64,000 nucleotides of DNA from JAAZNO01 sp964508025 (GCA_964508025.1 CAZDSF010000003.1:32877-96876); one strand, 5' to 3'; shown: positions 35,146-44,219, counted from the stretch's first letter. Notes: a model not told the origin generated them from the letters alone. A program made the numbers and translations.

Positions 35146-36011
35146 TGATCGGCTCCACACGCAGCGATGATGGCTTCCAAGCTGGCGATTGCGCGTTCCT
35201 GTTCCGCCGCTGTCGGCGTCCGCATGCCGTAACGCGCAGCCTCGAAGACCTGCACCAGGCCATCCACCGGCGCCGGAGGCAGGCCCAGGCGTAGCAATTG
35301 CGCCTCAAATTCCCGCGCCGTCATCGCGCCCTGGCGGCGAAGCCCACGGGTCGCAGCAACAACCCGCTCCATCTCTGCATAGCAGCGGATGATGATCTCG
35401 CGCAGTTCGCCGCCCTCGTAGAGCGCATCCAACGCGATTTCGGCCTCGCGCGCCAGCAGGGGCAGCGGCGCTGCTTCACGGTCGCGGCGCCAGAGCAGCC
35501 AGCCGATGCCGCCGATGGCTGCCAGCAGCAACACCGCTATCCCAAAACTCACTGCTCCGACAATCCAGGAGTCTGGCGCCGTGAATACTTCGGGCGGCGG
35601 CATCCACCCTTCCGTCAGAACCTCTTCTTCCCCTGCGGCATCTTCTGGTACCTCGATTTCCGGCGCCTCCCACTCCAAGTTTTGAAGCGCCTGTATCGCC
35701 AGCAGCAGCAATCCCAGCATGAGCAGCCCGCGCAACACGCGGCGGCGCAACGCCGGATCTAGCAGCGCCACGACTAATGCGATGGGAAAGAGCGCAAAAG
35801 CGATGATCACCAGAAGCCGTATGGCGACAAAGAGCCATTCGGCGTTCACCTGTCCCTCGTAGGTGTCAAAGCGTCTGAGCCAGGAGAAATCGAGTCTGAA
35901 GGGGTGTCCCGGACTCAGTGATAGGGAACGTAGCGCATTGGCAAGCAACATTAGCGCTATCACCGTAGCGCTGAGCACAAGCAGCTGCTGGAGTTTTCGA
36001 CGCCGAGCCAT
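35142..36011 (-). CDS. DUF4129 domain membrane protein
   Basis: A 289-residue protein with membrane helices at about 8-25, 60-85, 92-112 and 152-175 and a C-terminal DUF4129 domain: LREIIIRCYAEMERVV, QGAMTAREFEAQLL and FEAARYGM. DUF4129 domains accompany transglutaminase, DUF58 and MoxR genes in many phyla. This is the first gene of the five-gene operon; the others follow with stop/start overlaps or a short gap. Confidence 0.9.
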   Translation of the reverse strand: MARRRKLQQLLVLSATVIALMLLANALRSLSLSPGHPFRLDFSWLRRFDTYEGQVNAEWLFVAIRLLVIIAFALFPIALVVALLDPALRRRVLRGLLMLGLLLLAIQALQNLEWEAPEIEVPEDAAGEEEVLTEGWMPPPEVFTAPDSWIVGAVSFGIAVLLLAAIGGIGWLLWRRDREAAPLPLLAREAEIALDALYEGGELREIIIRCYAEMERVVAATRGLRRQGAMTAREFEAQLLRLGLPPAPVDGLVQVFEAARYGMRTPTAAEQERAIASLEAIIAACGADQ

Positions 36012-36016
36012 GATCC

Positions 36017-37030
36017 CTATCTGCGAGCTCGATCTCCGGGATGCGCCAGGAAGCTATAGGGATAGGGCAACGGCGTTTCTCCCACGTTGGTGAGGCGTTC
36101 CATCTGCGTCACACTTAGCATCCATCCGGTTGCGCCCAGATTGTCTTCCAGATGGCGCAGCGTCCGCACACCGATGATTGGCGCGGTGACGCCGGGACGC
36201 TGCAACAACCAGCGCAGCGCTACTTGCGGCAGGCTCTTGCCGACCTCTTGGGCTACGGCGAAGAGCGTATCCAGCACCGTCCAGGTTTGCTCGGTGGCAT
36301 AGGCGCTCCAAGATTCGCTCCACCCGTGCTTTTCGGCGGCTTCGACGCGGCTGCCTTCTGGCGGCGCGGTCATGCCTCGGAAATAGCGCCCACTGAGCCA
36401 CCCACCGCGCAGGGGACTCCAGGGGATCACGCCGATGCCTTCATTGGCGCAGACGGGCAGCAACTCCCACTCGATGGAGCGATCTAACAGGTTGTAGAGC
36501 GGTTGCAGGCAGCAGAACGCCTCCCAGCCCATCTGGCGGCTGATGTCCACGGCCTTTTGCAGCTGCCAGGCAGTGACGTTGCTCGCGCCGATGTAGCGCA
36601 CTTTGCCGCTGCGCACCAGGCCATCGAGCGTGCTGAGGACTTCTTCCAACGGCGTTCCAGGATCCCAACCGTGGATTTGATATAGATCTATATAGTCAGT
36701 ATCCAAACGGCGCAGGCTGGCTTCGACTGAGGCGAGGATGTGTTTCCGACTCAGCCCCGCATCGTTGGGGCCATCGCCCATGGGCCAGCGGACTTTGGTG
36801 GCGATGACGAGGTCATCGCGCGATTGGCTCTTGAGCCAGCGTCCCAGGATTGTTTCTGAGACACCCCGGCTGTAGACATCCGCTGTATCAATGAAATTGC
36901 CGCCCGCTTCTACGAAGCGTGAAAGCAGCGTGTGACTTTCTTCCTCCGGCGTCTCACGCCCAAACGTCATGGCGCCGAGACAAAGCTCACTTACTTTGAG
37001 GCCGGTGCGGCCCAGAAATCGGTACTCCAT
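36017..37030 (-). CDS. Aldo/keto reductase
   Basis: NAD(P)H-dependent reductase of 337 residues with the (beta/alpha)8 fold. The catalytic tetrad is visible: Asp and Tyr in FIDTADVYSRG, Lys in VIATKVRW and His in YQIHGWD. The C-terminal cofactor region PIIGVRTLRHLEDNLGA is typical. It resembles the YajO/general-stress (AKR11-like) group rather than AKR1. GGAGG precedes the start, and heptad-like CTTGCTG/CTTGGCG repeats lie further upstream (37045-37065). The substrate is unknown. Confidence 0.92.
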   Translation of the reverse strand: MEYRFLGRTGLKVSELCLGAMTFGRETPEEESHTLLSRFVEAGGNFIDTADVYSRGVSETILGRWLKSQSRDDLVIATKVRWPMGDGPNDAGLSRKHILASVEASLRRLDTDYIDLYQIHGWDPGTPLEEVLSTLDGLVRSGKVRYIGASNVTAWQLQKAVDISRQMGWEAFCCLQPLYNLLDRSIEWELLPVCANEGIGVIPWSPLRGGWLSGRYFRGMTAPPEGSRVEAAEKHGWSESWSAYATEQTWTVLDTLFAVAQEVGKSLPQVALRWLLQRPGVTAPIIGVRTLRHLEDNLGATGWMLSVTQMERLTNVGETPLPYPYSFLAHPGDRARR

Positions 37031-37144
37031 GAGACTTCACCTCCATGAAATGCGGCAAGCGCCAAGCAGCAAGCGACCGAACTGAAATATCCGAGTTTTC
37101 CACTCGCAATATCTGACTTGTGACGCTGGACTTGTGGCTTGCGC

Positions 37145-38005
37145 CTACACAAACAATGATGCCATGCTCTGTTCTTCTATCAGCGCCGCCATTTCAGCGT
37201 CGGCAGGGCGACGCTCAAAGCGGGCGGCAGCATCCAACACCTGGGGCAGCAGGTGGATGTCGCCCACGGTGTTGAGGAAGACGCGCTCGTCTCCCAGGAT
37301 CCAATGCACGGCTTTGTCAATGGCGTCTTGCACTTCCAACGGCTGATACCATGTGCTGCGATTGCGCGCTACATCCTGGGGCCAAGGACGGCGGCAGATG
37401 GATTTGATGGTTTGCACGGCGACGTTGCGCTCGCTGCACACCGCCATCAACGCCTCAAAATCGGCAGCGTACTGCGGATGCTGCATGAGCACGTAGTTGT
37501 AGGGCAGCAGCACCGAGTCGAAGTCGAAGCGTTCCAGGCTGCGCAGGTGCATCCGTGGCGCGACCAGCTCATGCCCGGTGACGCCGAGGAAGCGCACGAT
37601 GCCCTGGTCGCGGGCTTTGATGAACGCTTCGAGCGCGCCGCCAGGCCCCATGGTGATCTCCCAATCGTCTTCCCGAATCAGCACATGCATCTGCCAGAGA
37701 TCAATGTGATCGGTTTGCAGCAATTCCAGTGATGTCTCCAGCTCCGCCCAGGCGCCGTCGTAGGTGCGCTGTTCCGTTTTCGTCGCCAGAAAGAACTTGT
37801 CGCGGTGCTGTGGCATCCACGGGCCGATGCGGCGCTCTGCCTGACCGTAGGAATGCGCCGTATCAAGGTGATTGATGCCATAGCGCAACAACAGCGCGAG
37901 CGTCTGATCGGCTTCTGCTTGCGTGACGCCGCCGAGCGCTGCCGCGCCAAAGAGAAGCCGGGTGCTCTCATGTCCGGTTCGACCAAAAAGTTTCTTCTCG
38001 ATCAT
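37145..38005 (-). CDS. Aldo/keto reductase (second, divergent type)
   Basis: A 286-residue aldo/keto reductase. The tetrad is HLDTAHSYG (Asp, Tyr), FLATKTEQR (Lys) and LWQMHVL (His). It starts KLFGRTGHESTRLLFGAAALGG. Only 114 bases from the other reductase, but similarity between the two appears low, so this is not a recent duplication. AAGGAG precedes ATG 38005 and merges into the octamer array at 38015. Confidence 0.9.
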   Translation of the reverse strand: MIEKKLFGRTGHESTRLLFGAAALGGVTQAEADQTLALLLRYGINHLDTAHSYGQAERRIGPWMPQHRDKFFLATKTEQRTYDGAWAELETSLELLQTDHIDLWQMHVLIREDDWEITMGPGGALEAFIKARDQGIVRFLGVTGHELVAPRMHLRSLERFDFDSVLLPYNYVLMQHPQYAADFEALMAVCSERNVAVQTIKSICRRPWPQDVARNRSTWYQPLEVQDAIDKAVHWILGDERVFLNTVGDIHLLPQVLDAAARFERRPADAEMAALIEEQSMASLFV

Positions 38006-38014
38006 CGGTAACTC

Positions 38015-38077
38015 CTTATGTGCTTATGTGCTTATGTGCTTATGTGCTTATGTGCTTATGTGCTTATGTGCTTATGT
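38015..38077. repeat. CTTATGTG octamer tandem array interrupted by the assembly gap
   Basis: Nearly eight perfect copies of CTTATGTG run up to the N block. The copy nearest the gene reads, on the minus strand, ATAAGGAG and forms the ribosome-binding site of the gene at 38005. The true array length is unknown because the assembly stops inside it. Confidence 0.9.
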
Positions 38078-38177
38078 NNNNNNNNNNNNNNNNNNNNNNN
38101 NNNNNNNNNNNNNNNNNNNNNNNNNNNNNNNNNNNNNNNNNNNNNNNNNNNNNNNNNNNNNNNNNNNNNNNNNNNNN
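38078..38177. other. Assembly gap of exactly 100 N
   Basis: A run of 100 N, the conventional scaffold-gap size, beginning inside a tandem repeat. The real distance is unknown. Sequence on the far side (38178-38300) shows no gene before fbp. Confidence 0.97.
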
Positions 38178-38300
38178 GATGGAAAGTATGAAGGTTGAAG
38201 GCGGAAGGCTGAAAATCTCCGCATGGCAAACTTTGCTTATTGAGGCTGTGTCGCAGGTTCGGTAACACTCCCCAGCGCCCCCACGCCGAGGAGCCGGGCG

Positions 38301-39329
38301 TCAGCCGTAGCGCCGAATGTATGCCTCTGCCTGCTCCACCAACATCCGATCACCGATGAAGAGCGCCGTGCGCTGGTGCAGTTCTGTGGGATGCACGTCG
38401 AGAATATCCTGGACGCCATCCGAGGCATAACCGCCGGCATGGGCTGCAATCAGGGCCAGGGGTGCGGCTTCGTACAACAGGCGCAATTTGGCGCGCGGCG
38501 CTGCGGGTTGGGCATAGCTCAGCGGATAGTAGAAGACCCCACCTTGCAGCAGGTTGCGATGGAAATCTGCCACCAGCGAGCCGACATAGCGGGCGGAAAG
38601 TTCTGCCGGCGGCTTTTCAGATTCCATGCCGTGCAGATAATGGTGATAGCGCTGTGCGCCGGGACTCCAGTGGCGTTCATACGAGGCATTGGCGCTGCTG
38701 TAGCGGGGTTTCGCGGGCATGTGGATGTCCGGGTGCGAGAGCAGGAACTCGCCCAGGCTAGGTTCAAGGGTGAAGCCATGAACGCCGGCGCCGGCGGTGT
38801 AGACGAGCATGGTGCTGGAACCGTAGATGACGTAGCCCGCGGCGACCATGTCACGGCCCGGCTGGAGGCAGTCGGCGAGCGTGCCAGGGGCGCCGAGCGG
38901 CGATTTGCGCCGGTAGATGGAGAAGATCGTGCCTACACTCACATTGGCAGCGATGTTGGAGGAGCCATCCAGCGGGTCGAAGATGAGCACGTACTTGCCC
39001 TCTGCCATGGTGGGGTTTTCGGGAACGATGCTCACGATGCTTTCCAGCTCTTCCGTCGCCATGATGCCCACCCGCCCCGTGTAACTGTTCATGCGGATGA
39101 AGGTCTCGTTGGCGAAAACATCCAGCCGCATTTGCTCCTCGCCCTGTACGTTGATGGCGCCTGCCTCGCCGAGGATATTGCCCAGCCCGGCGCGGCGGAT
39201 CTCCCGCGAGATGATTTTTGCCACCAGGGCGATATCGTAGAGCAGATTGGTGAAGGCGCCTGTCGCTTCGGGGTACGCGCGCTCTTGTTCCAGAATGTGT
39301 TGCTCAATGGTGATGACTTTGGAAAACAT
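38301..39329 (-). CDS. fbp: Fructose-1,6-bisphosphatase, class I
   Basis: Removes the 1-phosphate of fructose-1,6-bisphosphate, the committed step of gluconeogenesis, with Mg2+. The 342-residue protein has the metal/active-site motif FDPLDGSSNI, IMATEELES before it, and the substrate loop YVGSLVADFHRNLLQGG. ATG 39329 with AGGAG is preferred to the in-frame ATG at 39356. It would feed fructose-6-phosphate to the sucrose-phosphate-synthase-like enzyme. Confidence 0.95.
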   Translation of the reverse strand: MFSKVITIEQHILEQERAYPEATGAFTNLLYDIALVAKIISREIRRAGLGNILGEAGAINVQGEEQMRLDVFANETFIRMNSYTGRVGIMATEELESIVSIVPENPTMAEGKYVLIFDPLDGSSNIAANVSVGTIFSIYRRKSPLGAPGTLADCLQPGRDMVAAGYVIYGSSTMLVYTAGAGVHGFTLEPSLGEFLLSHPDIHMPAKPRYSSANASYERHWSPGAQRYHHYLHGMESEKPPAELSARYVGSLVADFHRNLLQGGVFYYPLSYAQPAAPRAKLRLLYEAAPLALIAAHAGGYASDGVQDILDVHPTELHQRTALFIGDRMLVEQAEAYIRRYG

Positions 39330-39386
39330 GGGTAAGGCTCCTGTTGTATCTGGCAAGATGCGGTCTTGTTGCTCTGCGCTTGTTTC

Positions 39387-40307
39387 TCACCGCGCAAATG
39401 CAACGAAGGGATTGTCATGGGTCAGCTGGCGGATCATGGCTTCTTTCACACCGGCAGCGCGCAACTGCGGCAGGAAGATCTTGCTCAGATAGGTGTAGGG
39501 ACGCGGCGCGCCGCCGCCCGGTTGCGCGGGATCGTACCAACCGGAATCCTGGCTCAGCAATAGCTGCCCTTCCAATCCGGCATCCAACAGCCGCAGGATG
39601 CGCTCCAGGTACAAGGCATCCTCTGTGGGGTCCCAACCCAGACCGTCGTATTCCAGCCAGCAGCCGCACCGGGCCATTTCCAGGTGCAAGGCGAAATCCG
39701 GTTCAGCCTGGGTGTGGATCCAGATAAAGCGCGCTGGCGTGTATCCGGCGCGCTCCAGAATATCCAGCTGCTCGCGCACTACGCTTCCACGGATGGTATG
39801 GCTGCCGATGACGGCGCCGGTGCGCGCCGCTGCGCCCGTTGCCGCGCGCAGCACCTTCGTCTCTGTCGGCGTGATGCCATCATCACCGGCGCTTATCTTG
39901 ATCCACGCCGCCTGTACGCCGCTGGATTCGATCTCCCCGGTCAATTCGGCGAGCATGAAATCGCGGAGCGCTGCCTCATCGGCCTCGTGAACCCACGGCG
40001 GGATCCACGGTTCACGGTAGAAACCCGTGGGGACGACCACAGGCAGCCCGGTTGCGGCGGAGACGGCGCGGTCAATGTCGGCGCGACGTCCCACGCCGCC
40101 GGTGCTGCATTCCACGAGCGCCGTCACGCTTGCCCGTTGCGCCGCTTCGATGTGCGGCGTCATCACGCGCACCACCTCGGCAGGATCACCCTCTCCGTAG
40201 CCGGGGCGATCCCAGGTCCGTAGATCCACGAAAATGTGCTCGTGCGGCAGCATCAGCCCCAATTCAGCGGCGGATTTGGGGCCGAGGGTGGTTATCAATT
40301 GTGGCAT
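39387..40307 (-). CDS. Phosphotriesterase-family metal hydrolase
   Basis: A 306-residue binuclear metal hydrolase. The ligands are LPHEHIF (HxH), a probable carbamylated Lys in AWIKISAG, GSHTIRG, FIWIHTQ and Asp in LLSQDSG. This is the Php/PTE-homology group, whose natural substrates are lactones or esters rather than organophosphates. ATG 40307 was chosen over upstream in-frame starts because GGAGATG lies before it and the preceding residues are low-complexity Arg/Gly. It is 58 bases from fbp, possibly one transcript. Confidence 0.88.
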   Translation of the reverse strand: MPQLITTLGPKSAAELGLMLPHEHIFVDLRTWDRPGYGEGDPAEVVRVMTPHIEAAQRASVTALVECSTGGVGRRADIDRAVSAATGLPVVVPTGFYREPWIPPWVHEADEAALRDFMLAELTGEIESSGVQAAWIKISAGDDGITPTETKVLRAATGAAARTGAVIGSHTIRGSVVREQLDILERAGYTPARFIWIHTQAEPDFALHLEMARCGCWLEYDGLGWDPTEDALYLERILRLLDAGLEGQLLLSQDSGWYDPAQPGGGAPRPYTYLSKIFLPQLRAAGVKEAMIRQLTHDNPFVAFAR

Positions 40308-40366
40308 GGTATCATCTCCAGCGCGTGTGAGCCATTCTGTGGCTGTAAGCCCAATTTCACCGGGCC

Positions 40367-41236
40367 TCATGGCGCGGGAGGGGTGGGCAGCGGCGAAACC
40401 GGGGGCGTGGCTTCGGCGGGTATCGGAGCGGGCGCGGCTTCGACGGGTGCGGGCAGCACCAGCTCCATGACCTCTGCCCACAACGCCTCCAGCTCCAGTC
40501 CCACACGGAATGAGCGTTGCTCGATCAGGGTTTGCAGCTCGGTCATGCGCGTCAGCAGGAGCGCCAGTCGCGGTTCCAGTTCCGGCAGTAAGGTGCGCGC
40601 GCGCTCCAGGTGGGCGATTGCCAGATTCACGGCATCGGCTGCGGCGCGTGGGTTTTCTTCCAGGAGCAGCAGCCGCACGCGGAGCAGGGCTTGCGCTGTT
40701 TGTAACAACGCCACCCGCCCTTCCAGCAGCTTTATTTGCTCGCTGATGGCGGTGTCTTTGGCGGTGATGTGTTCTTGCGCGCGCTCCAGCTCTATTTGCA
40801 GGTCGGCGAGCATCGCCGCCTGCGCTTTTACGTCCGCCTCGGCTTCCAGCAGCGCGGCTTCCAGCGCTGTGATGCGCGCGGTTGCAGCTTGCAGCGCTTC
40901 GGCCTGAGTCGCCAGCGCCTCATCGCGGTTGGCGCTCTCATCGCGGGCATCCTGCAAGGCCGTTTCCAGGGCCGTCAACCGCGCCTCAAAGTTTTGCAGA
41001 TCGGTTTTTGCCCGCGCCTGTTCCTGCGCCAGGCGTTGTTCGAGGGCCGTCATGCGGGCAGTGTTCTCTTGCACCGGGCGGACGAAGGTGTGGTAGACCC
41101 AGGGCGTGCCGTAATACAGCCCCAAGCCGATGAGCGTTCCCAGGACAATGACGACGGTTAGACGCAACAGGATTTTGAAGAAAGTTCCAATCGCGCGCCA
41201 GAAGGCGTTTTCGGTGTGTTGAGGGGCTTCATTCAT
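40367..41236 (-). CDS. Membrane-anchored long coiled-coil protein
   Basis: A 289-residue protein with one membrane helix (about 20-42), a long heptad coiled coil (about 55-255, rich in Ala, Glu, Gln and Leu) and a Pro/Ala-rich tail (about 262-289). It is not a recognised family. The start overlaps the stop of the HhH/coiled-coil gene by four bases, so they are made together. Both have the same membrane-helix-plus-coiled-coil-plus-proline-tail plan, suggesting hetero-oligomers on the outer face of the membrane. Confidence 0.8.
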   Translation of the reverse strand: MNEAPQHTENAFWRAIGTFFKILLRLTVVIVLGTLIGLGLYYGTPWVYHTFVRPVQENTARMTALEQRLAQEQARAKTDLQNFEARLTALETALQDARDESANRDEALATQAEALQAATARITALEAALLEAEADVKAQAAMLADLQIELERAQEHITAKDTAISEQIKLLEGRVALLQTAQALLRVRLLLLEENPRAAADAVNLAIAHLERARTLLPELEPRLALLLTRMTELQTLIEQRSFRVGLELEALWAEVMELVLPAPVEAAPAPIPAEATPPVSPLPTPPAP

Positions 41237-42258
41237 GGTTCCACCTCCGGTTCAACGGGAGTCGGCGGCTCTGCGCCGTCGAAGAGCTCCGCCAGTAGGG
41301 CTTGCAGGCGTTGGAAGAACGTCTCCGCGCGCGCCGTGCGCGTTTCGAGCACCGTGATCTGCTCGCTCAGCGCCTCGGCGGTCGCTTGCAATGCGGCGGT
41401 TTCCTCTTCAAGGGTAGCCATGTCATCGCGCAGCGATGTGACCGCCGTCTCTGCCCGCTCCATGCGCGCTGCCAGCCCTTCCAGGCGGTCGAGGCGCTGG
41501 CGCAGGCCATTGACTTCGTCTCGGAGTGTTTCCTGCCGCGCAGCGAGATCCGCCGTCTGATTGCGGAGATTAATAACGGCTGGATGGTGCGCCATGTTCA
41601 GCGCGCCGTTGATGCCGTTGAACACGAGCAGCGAGAAGATCAAGCCCAGGATGCTGCCCATGAACACTGCGCTCAGCCAGCCCCACCAGCTCCAGACGGA
41701 GCGTTTGACGGAACGCGGCGCGGGCGTGGCAGGAGCAGCCGGTGCAGCAGATGGCGCGGTTGGATGGGATGGAGGTGGAGCTGGTGTGATTGGCGGCGGC
41801 GGTGTGTCAGCGGTGCGAGGAAGCGGCTCCACGGCTACAGGCTCATCCAGTGTGGGCGTTTCGTCTGGCGGCGGCGTTTCCTCCGGCGGCGGGCGTCCTT
41901 CCAGCTTATCCGCATCCGCTTCCATCGGCGGGGGCGCAGTGACTTCTTCCGCCAGCATCGGCTGCTCATCTGATGGCACTGTTTCCGCATCTGCCGGAAG
42001 CGCCATAGGCGGCAGGGAAAGCGTTAGATGGTTGGCGGCGCCGGCAAAAACTCGTTCACCAATGCCTGAGACTGCCATGAGCTCCTCCACGGAGAGGAAT
42101 GGGCCGTGCTCTGTCCGATACGTTAGAATTCGCTCTGCCAGCGCGGGACCGATGCCGGGGATGGCGGTTAAAGCGCTCGCGTCGGCGGTATTGAGATCAA
42201 TCCGGAAAGGCGGCTGGGGATCCGGAGTCTCTGCTGTCGTGTTTAGTGGAGTTTCCAT
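41233..42258 (-). CDS. ComEA-like HhH domain, proline-rich linker, membrane helix and coiled coil
   Basis: A 341-residue multi-part protein. Residues 19-78 form two helix-hairpin-helix motifs (RIDLNTADASALTAIPGIGP and SVEELMAVSGIGERVF) like the DNA-binding part of ComEA. Residues about 83-183 are a Pro/Glu/Ala-rich linker, about 189-215 a membrane helix (WGWLSAVFMGSILGLIFSLL), and about 228-325 a coiled coil. There is no signal peptide, so the HhH part probably faces the cytoplasm and the coiled coil is outside, the reverse of ComEA. ATG 42258 follows GAGGAGG. Confidence 0.82.
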   Translation of the reverse strand: METPLNTTAETPDPQPPFRIDLNTADASALTAIPGIGPALAERILTYRTEHGPFLSVEELMAVSGIGERVFAGAANHLTLSLPPMALPADAETVPSDEQPMLAEEVTAPPPMEADADKLEGRPPPEETPPPDETPTLDEPVAVEPLPRTADTPPPPITPAPPPSHPTAPSAAPAAPATPAPRSVKRSVWSWWGWLSAVFMGSILGLIFSLLVFNGINGALNMAHHPAVINLRNQTADLAARQETLRDEVNGLRQRLDRLEGLAARMERAETAVTSLRDDMATLEEETAALQATAEALSEQITVLETRTARAETFFQRLQALLAELFDGAEPPTPVEPEVEP

Positions 42259-42450
42259 TGGGCCTCCTCTCTCTAAAACCTGCACATCACAACATTACTT
42301 GTGTGACAAATGTGGCGCGAATTGAGTTCGCGCTTGGGAAGCATTTACTACTGCATCCCCATTGTATAGCCGATTCAGAATCCTCACAAGTGCGGGATGG
42401 TTCATGGTTCTCAGCATTCTGCTTCAGCGATGTCGCAGACCGGGCTATGG

Positions 42451-42478
42451 TTGCGGGAGTCTTGCGGCGTGGTATACT
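42451..42478 (+). promoter_or_regulatory. Probable promoter of the Trm112-like / sirtuin gene set
   Basis: TATACT at 42473-42478 is a good -10. TTGCGG at 42451-42456 is a weak -35 at 16 bases. The leader to ATG 42516 would be about 30 bases. Confidence 0.5.
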
Positions 42479-42515
42479 TTGCGGTATCCAATTCCAGCCC
42501 AATCAGGAGGCAAAC

Positions 42516-42764
42516 ATGGTGGCACAAGAGCTTCTGGATATTTTGCGCTGTCCTTACTGCGTGAGCGGCGAGACCCGTCGCACCGATAAAGACGATCCCG
42601 GTCAACTGACGTTGGTCCGCGATGGGGTGTGGCTGGTGTGCGTGGACTGTGAGCGTAAGTATCCCATTCGCGAGGATATTCCTGTGATGCTTATCGAAGT
42701 GGGAGAGAAATGGCAGAAAACAGCGATCGAGGCTTTGCCGGTTCCACCCCCCGCAGAGGACTGA
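42516..42764 (+). CDS. Trm112-like zinc-binding protein
   Basis: An 82-residue protein of the Trm112/YcaR group. It has ELLDILRCPYC and a second pair represented by CVDCERKYPIREDIPVML, the family hallmark. In eukaryotes and archaea Trm112 activates methyltransferases; bacterial members are often next to lipid A or glycosyltransferase genes and their role is unclear. AGGAGG precedes ATG 42516. The end overlaps the next gene by 55 bases. Confidence 0.88.
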   Translation: MVAQELLDILRCPYCVSGETRRTDKDDPGQLTLVRDGVWLVCVDCERKYPIREDIPVMLIEVGEKWQKTAIEALPVPPPAED

Positions 42765-43003
42765 GAGCGCGTTTTCAGGATGATTTCGCCGTCCCGGCGC
42801 TCAGCGCGGCAGGCGTGTGTTTCATTCTTCTGGGACTGATTGCCTTTGCGCTGCCCGCAGCGTATGAGGGCGAGCTGCTCATGATGGTAACGCCCAATCA
42901 CTCGCTCCATACGATGGATGTGGCGGGCGGATTTGCTGTGGCGCTGGGCATCGTGCTCACCTGGCTGGGGGGGATGTTGTGGCAGCGGCAGATGCGCGCC
43001 TGA
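42710..43003 (+). CDS. Small two-helix membrane protein
   Basis: A 97-residue protein with two hydrophobic segments (about 30-52 and 70-90) and a charged start. The family is not recognised. GGGAG lies before ATG 42710, inside the end of the Trm112-like gene, and its own end overlaps the next start by 25 bases, so coding is packed tightly. Confidence 0.7.
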   Translation: MAENSDRGFAGSTPRRGLRARFQDDFAVPALSAAGVCFILLGLIAFALPAAYEGELLMMVTPNHSLHTMDVAGGFAVALGIVLTWLGGMLWQRQMRA

Positions 43004-43452
43004 CTGCAGCGCCGGGAGTGTACGGCCTCGGATTGTACCTCGATGCGCCTCAGGCGTTGTGGATTGGAGCTCTGGGAAGGCGCCATTTCCCCGCTGGATA
43101 TTATGTCTACGTGGGCAGTGCGTGGGGCGCCGGCGGATTGGCGGCCCGTGTGAGCCGGCATCTGCGCGGCGGAGACGTGCGACGCTGGCACATTGACTAT
43201 CTGCGCGCGGCAGCTGCGCCTTTTGCGGTGTGGCTCACGCCTCTGGCGCGGGATGAGTGTGTGCAGGCGGCGCGGTTGCTGGCTCTGCCCGCTGCGGAGC
43301 TGCTGACGCCGGGTTTTGGCGCTTCGGATTGCCGCTGTCCCGGTCATCTGATCTTCATGGGCGCAACGCCTCCGGCGGCTTCTCTGTTGCCGGACGCGCA
43401 ATATATCGCGTGGTCGAATGCTGCGCCCGGTGCAGCCTGTTCTCGAAGTTGA
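42979..43452 (+). CDS. GIY-YIG nuclease-like protein (DUF123)
   Basis: A 157-residue DUF123 protein, a GIY-YIG-type fold related to endonucleases. GVYGLGLYL, YYVYVGSAWGAGGLAARVSRHL and HIDYLRAAA are the conserved strands and helix, and CRCPGHLIF near the end is typical. The start is GTG 42979. The catalytic role in this subfamily is not established. It is 10 bases upstream of the sirtuin gene. Confidence 0.85.
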   Translation: MAAADARLTAAPGVYGLGLYLDAPQALWIGALGRRHFPAGYYVYVGSAWGAGGLAARVSRHLRGGDVRRWHIDYLRAAAAPFAVWLTPLARDECVQAARLLALPAAELLTPGFGASDCRCPGHLIFMGATPPAASLLPDAQYIAWSNAAPGAACSRS

Positions 43453-43462
43453 GGGTATCGGC

Positions 43463-44215
43463 ATGGATGAATTGCTCCAACGCGCCGCACAATTGCTGGT
43501 AGTACAGCGGATGGTCGTTTTTACGGGCGCCGGAATGTCGAAGGATAGCGGTCTCGATACGTTCCGCGATGCAGATGGCGTGTGGGCGCGGAACGCCCCC
43601 CAGGACTATGCCTCGCCTGAAGGTTTTCGCCGCAATCCGCGCGGGGTCTGGCGCTGGTACGCGCAGCGTCGCCGGCAGATGCTCGCAGCGGAACCCAACG
43701 CCGGGCATAACGCTATCGCTGCGTTAGAACAGCGTATTCCCCAGGTGACTGTGATTACCCAGAACATTGATGGGCTGCATCAACGCGCGGGCAGCCGGCG
43801 CGTATTGGAGTTGCACGGCACTGTACACCGCTACAAATGTGCGCGAAACTGTCAGGGCGCGCCAACCCTCACGCCGCTTCCAGACCTGGATGAGGAGGAG
43901 CCTTTGCTTTGCCCGCATTGCGGGGCGTTGACCCGCCCGGATGTGGTCTGGTTTGGCGAGATGTTGCCCGCGGATGTGTGGGAGGCGGCGGTCATGGAGA
44001 TGGCTGCCTGTGATGCGGTGCTGGTGGTGGGCACGTCGGGGCAGGTTGAGCCGGCCGCGTCGTTGTTGTGGCGCGCCAAGAGCCGGCGCAAAGCGCTGGT
44101 GGAGATCAACCCGGAGCCAACTCTGATCAACGCCATTGCTGATGTGGTGTTGACAGGGACGGCGGCAGAGATGACGCCCGCGCTGGCAGCTGCGCTTGGA
44201 ATCGGGGGCCTGTAG
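43463..44215 (+). CDS. cobB: NAD-dependent protein deacylase, Sir2 family
   Basis: Removes acyl groups from lysines using NAD+, giving nicotinamide and O-acyl-ADP-ribose. The 250-residue protein has GAGMSKDSGLDTFR, TQNIDGLHQ, the catalytic His in LELHGTVH, zinc cysteines in KCARNC and LCPHCG, and VVGTSGQVEPA. ATG 43463 has GAGGG seven bases before it; an ATG at 43418 overlaps the previous gene. It is a typical bacterial class III/U-type sirtuin. Confidence 0.93.
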   Translation: MDELLQRAAQLLVVQRMVVFTGAGMSKDSGLDTFRDADGVWARNAPQDYASPEGFRRNPRGVWRWYAQRRRQMLAAEPNAGHNAIAALEQRIPQVTVITQNIDGLHQRAGSRRVLELHGTVHRYKCARNCQGAPTLTPLPDLDEEEPLLCPHCGALTRPDVVWFGEMLPADVWEAAVMEMAACDAVLVVGTSGQVEPAASLLWRAKSRRKALVEINPEPTLINAIADVVLTGTAAEMTPALAAALGIGGL

Positions 44216-44219
44216 CGGA

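Noticed and set aside
38056..38268. Open frames reading through the N block
   Set aside because: They exist only because N is translated as unknown residues; the flanks are octamer repeats.
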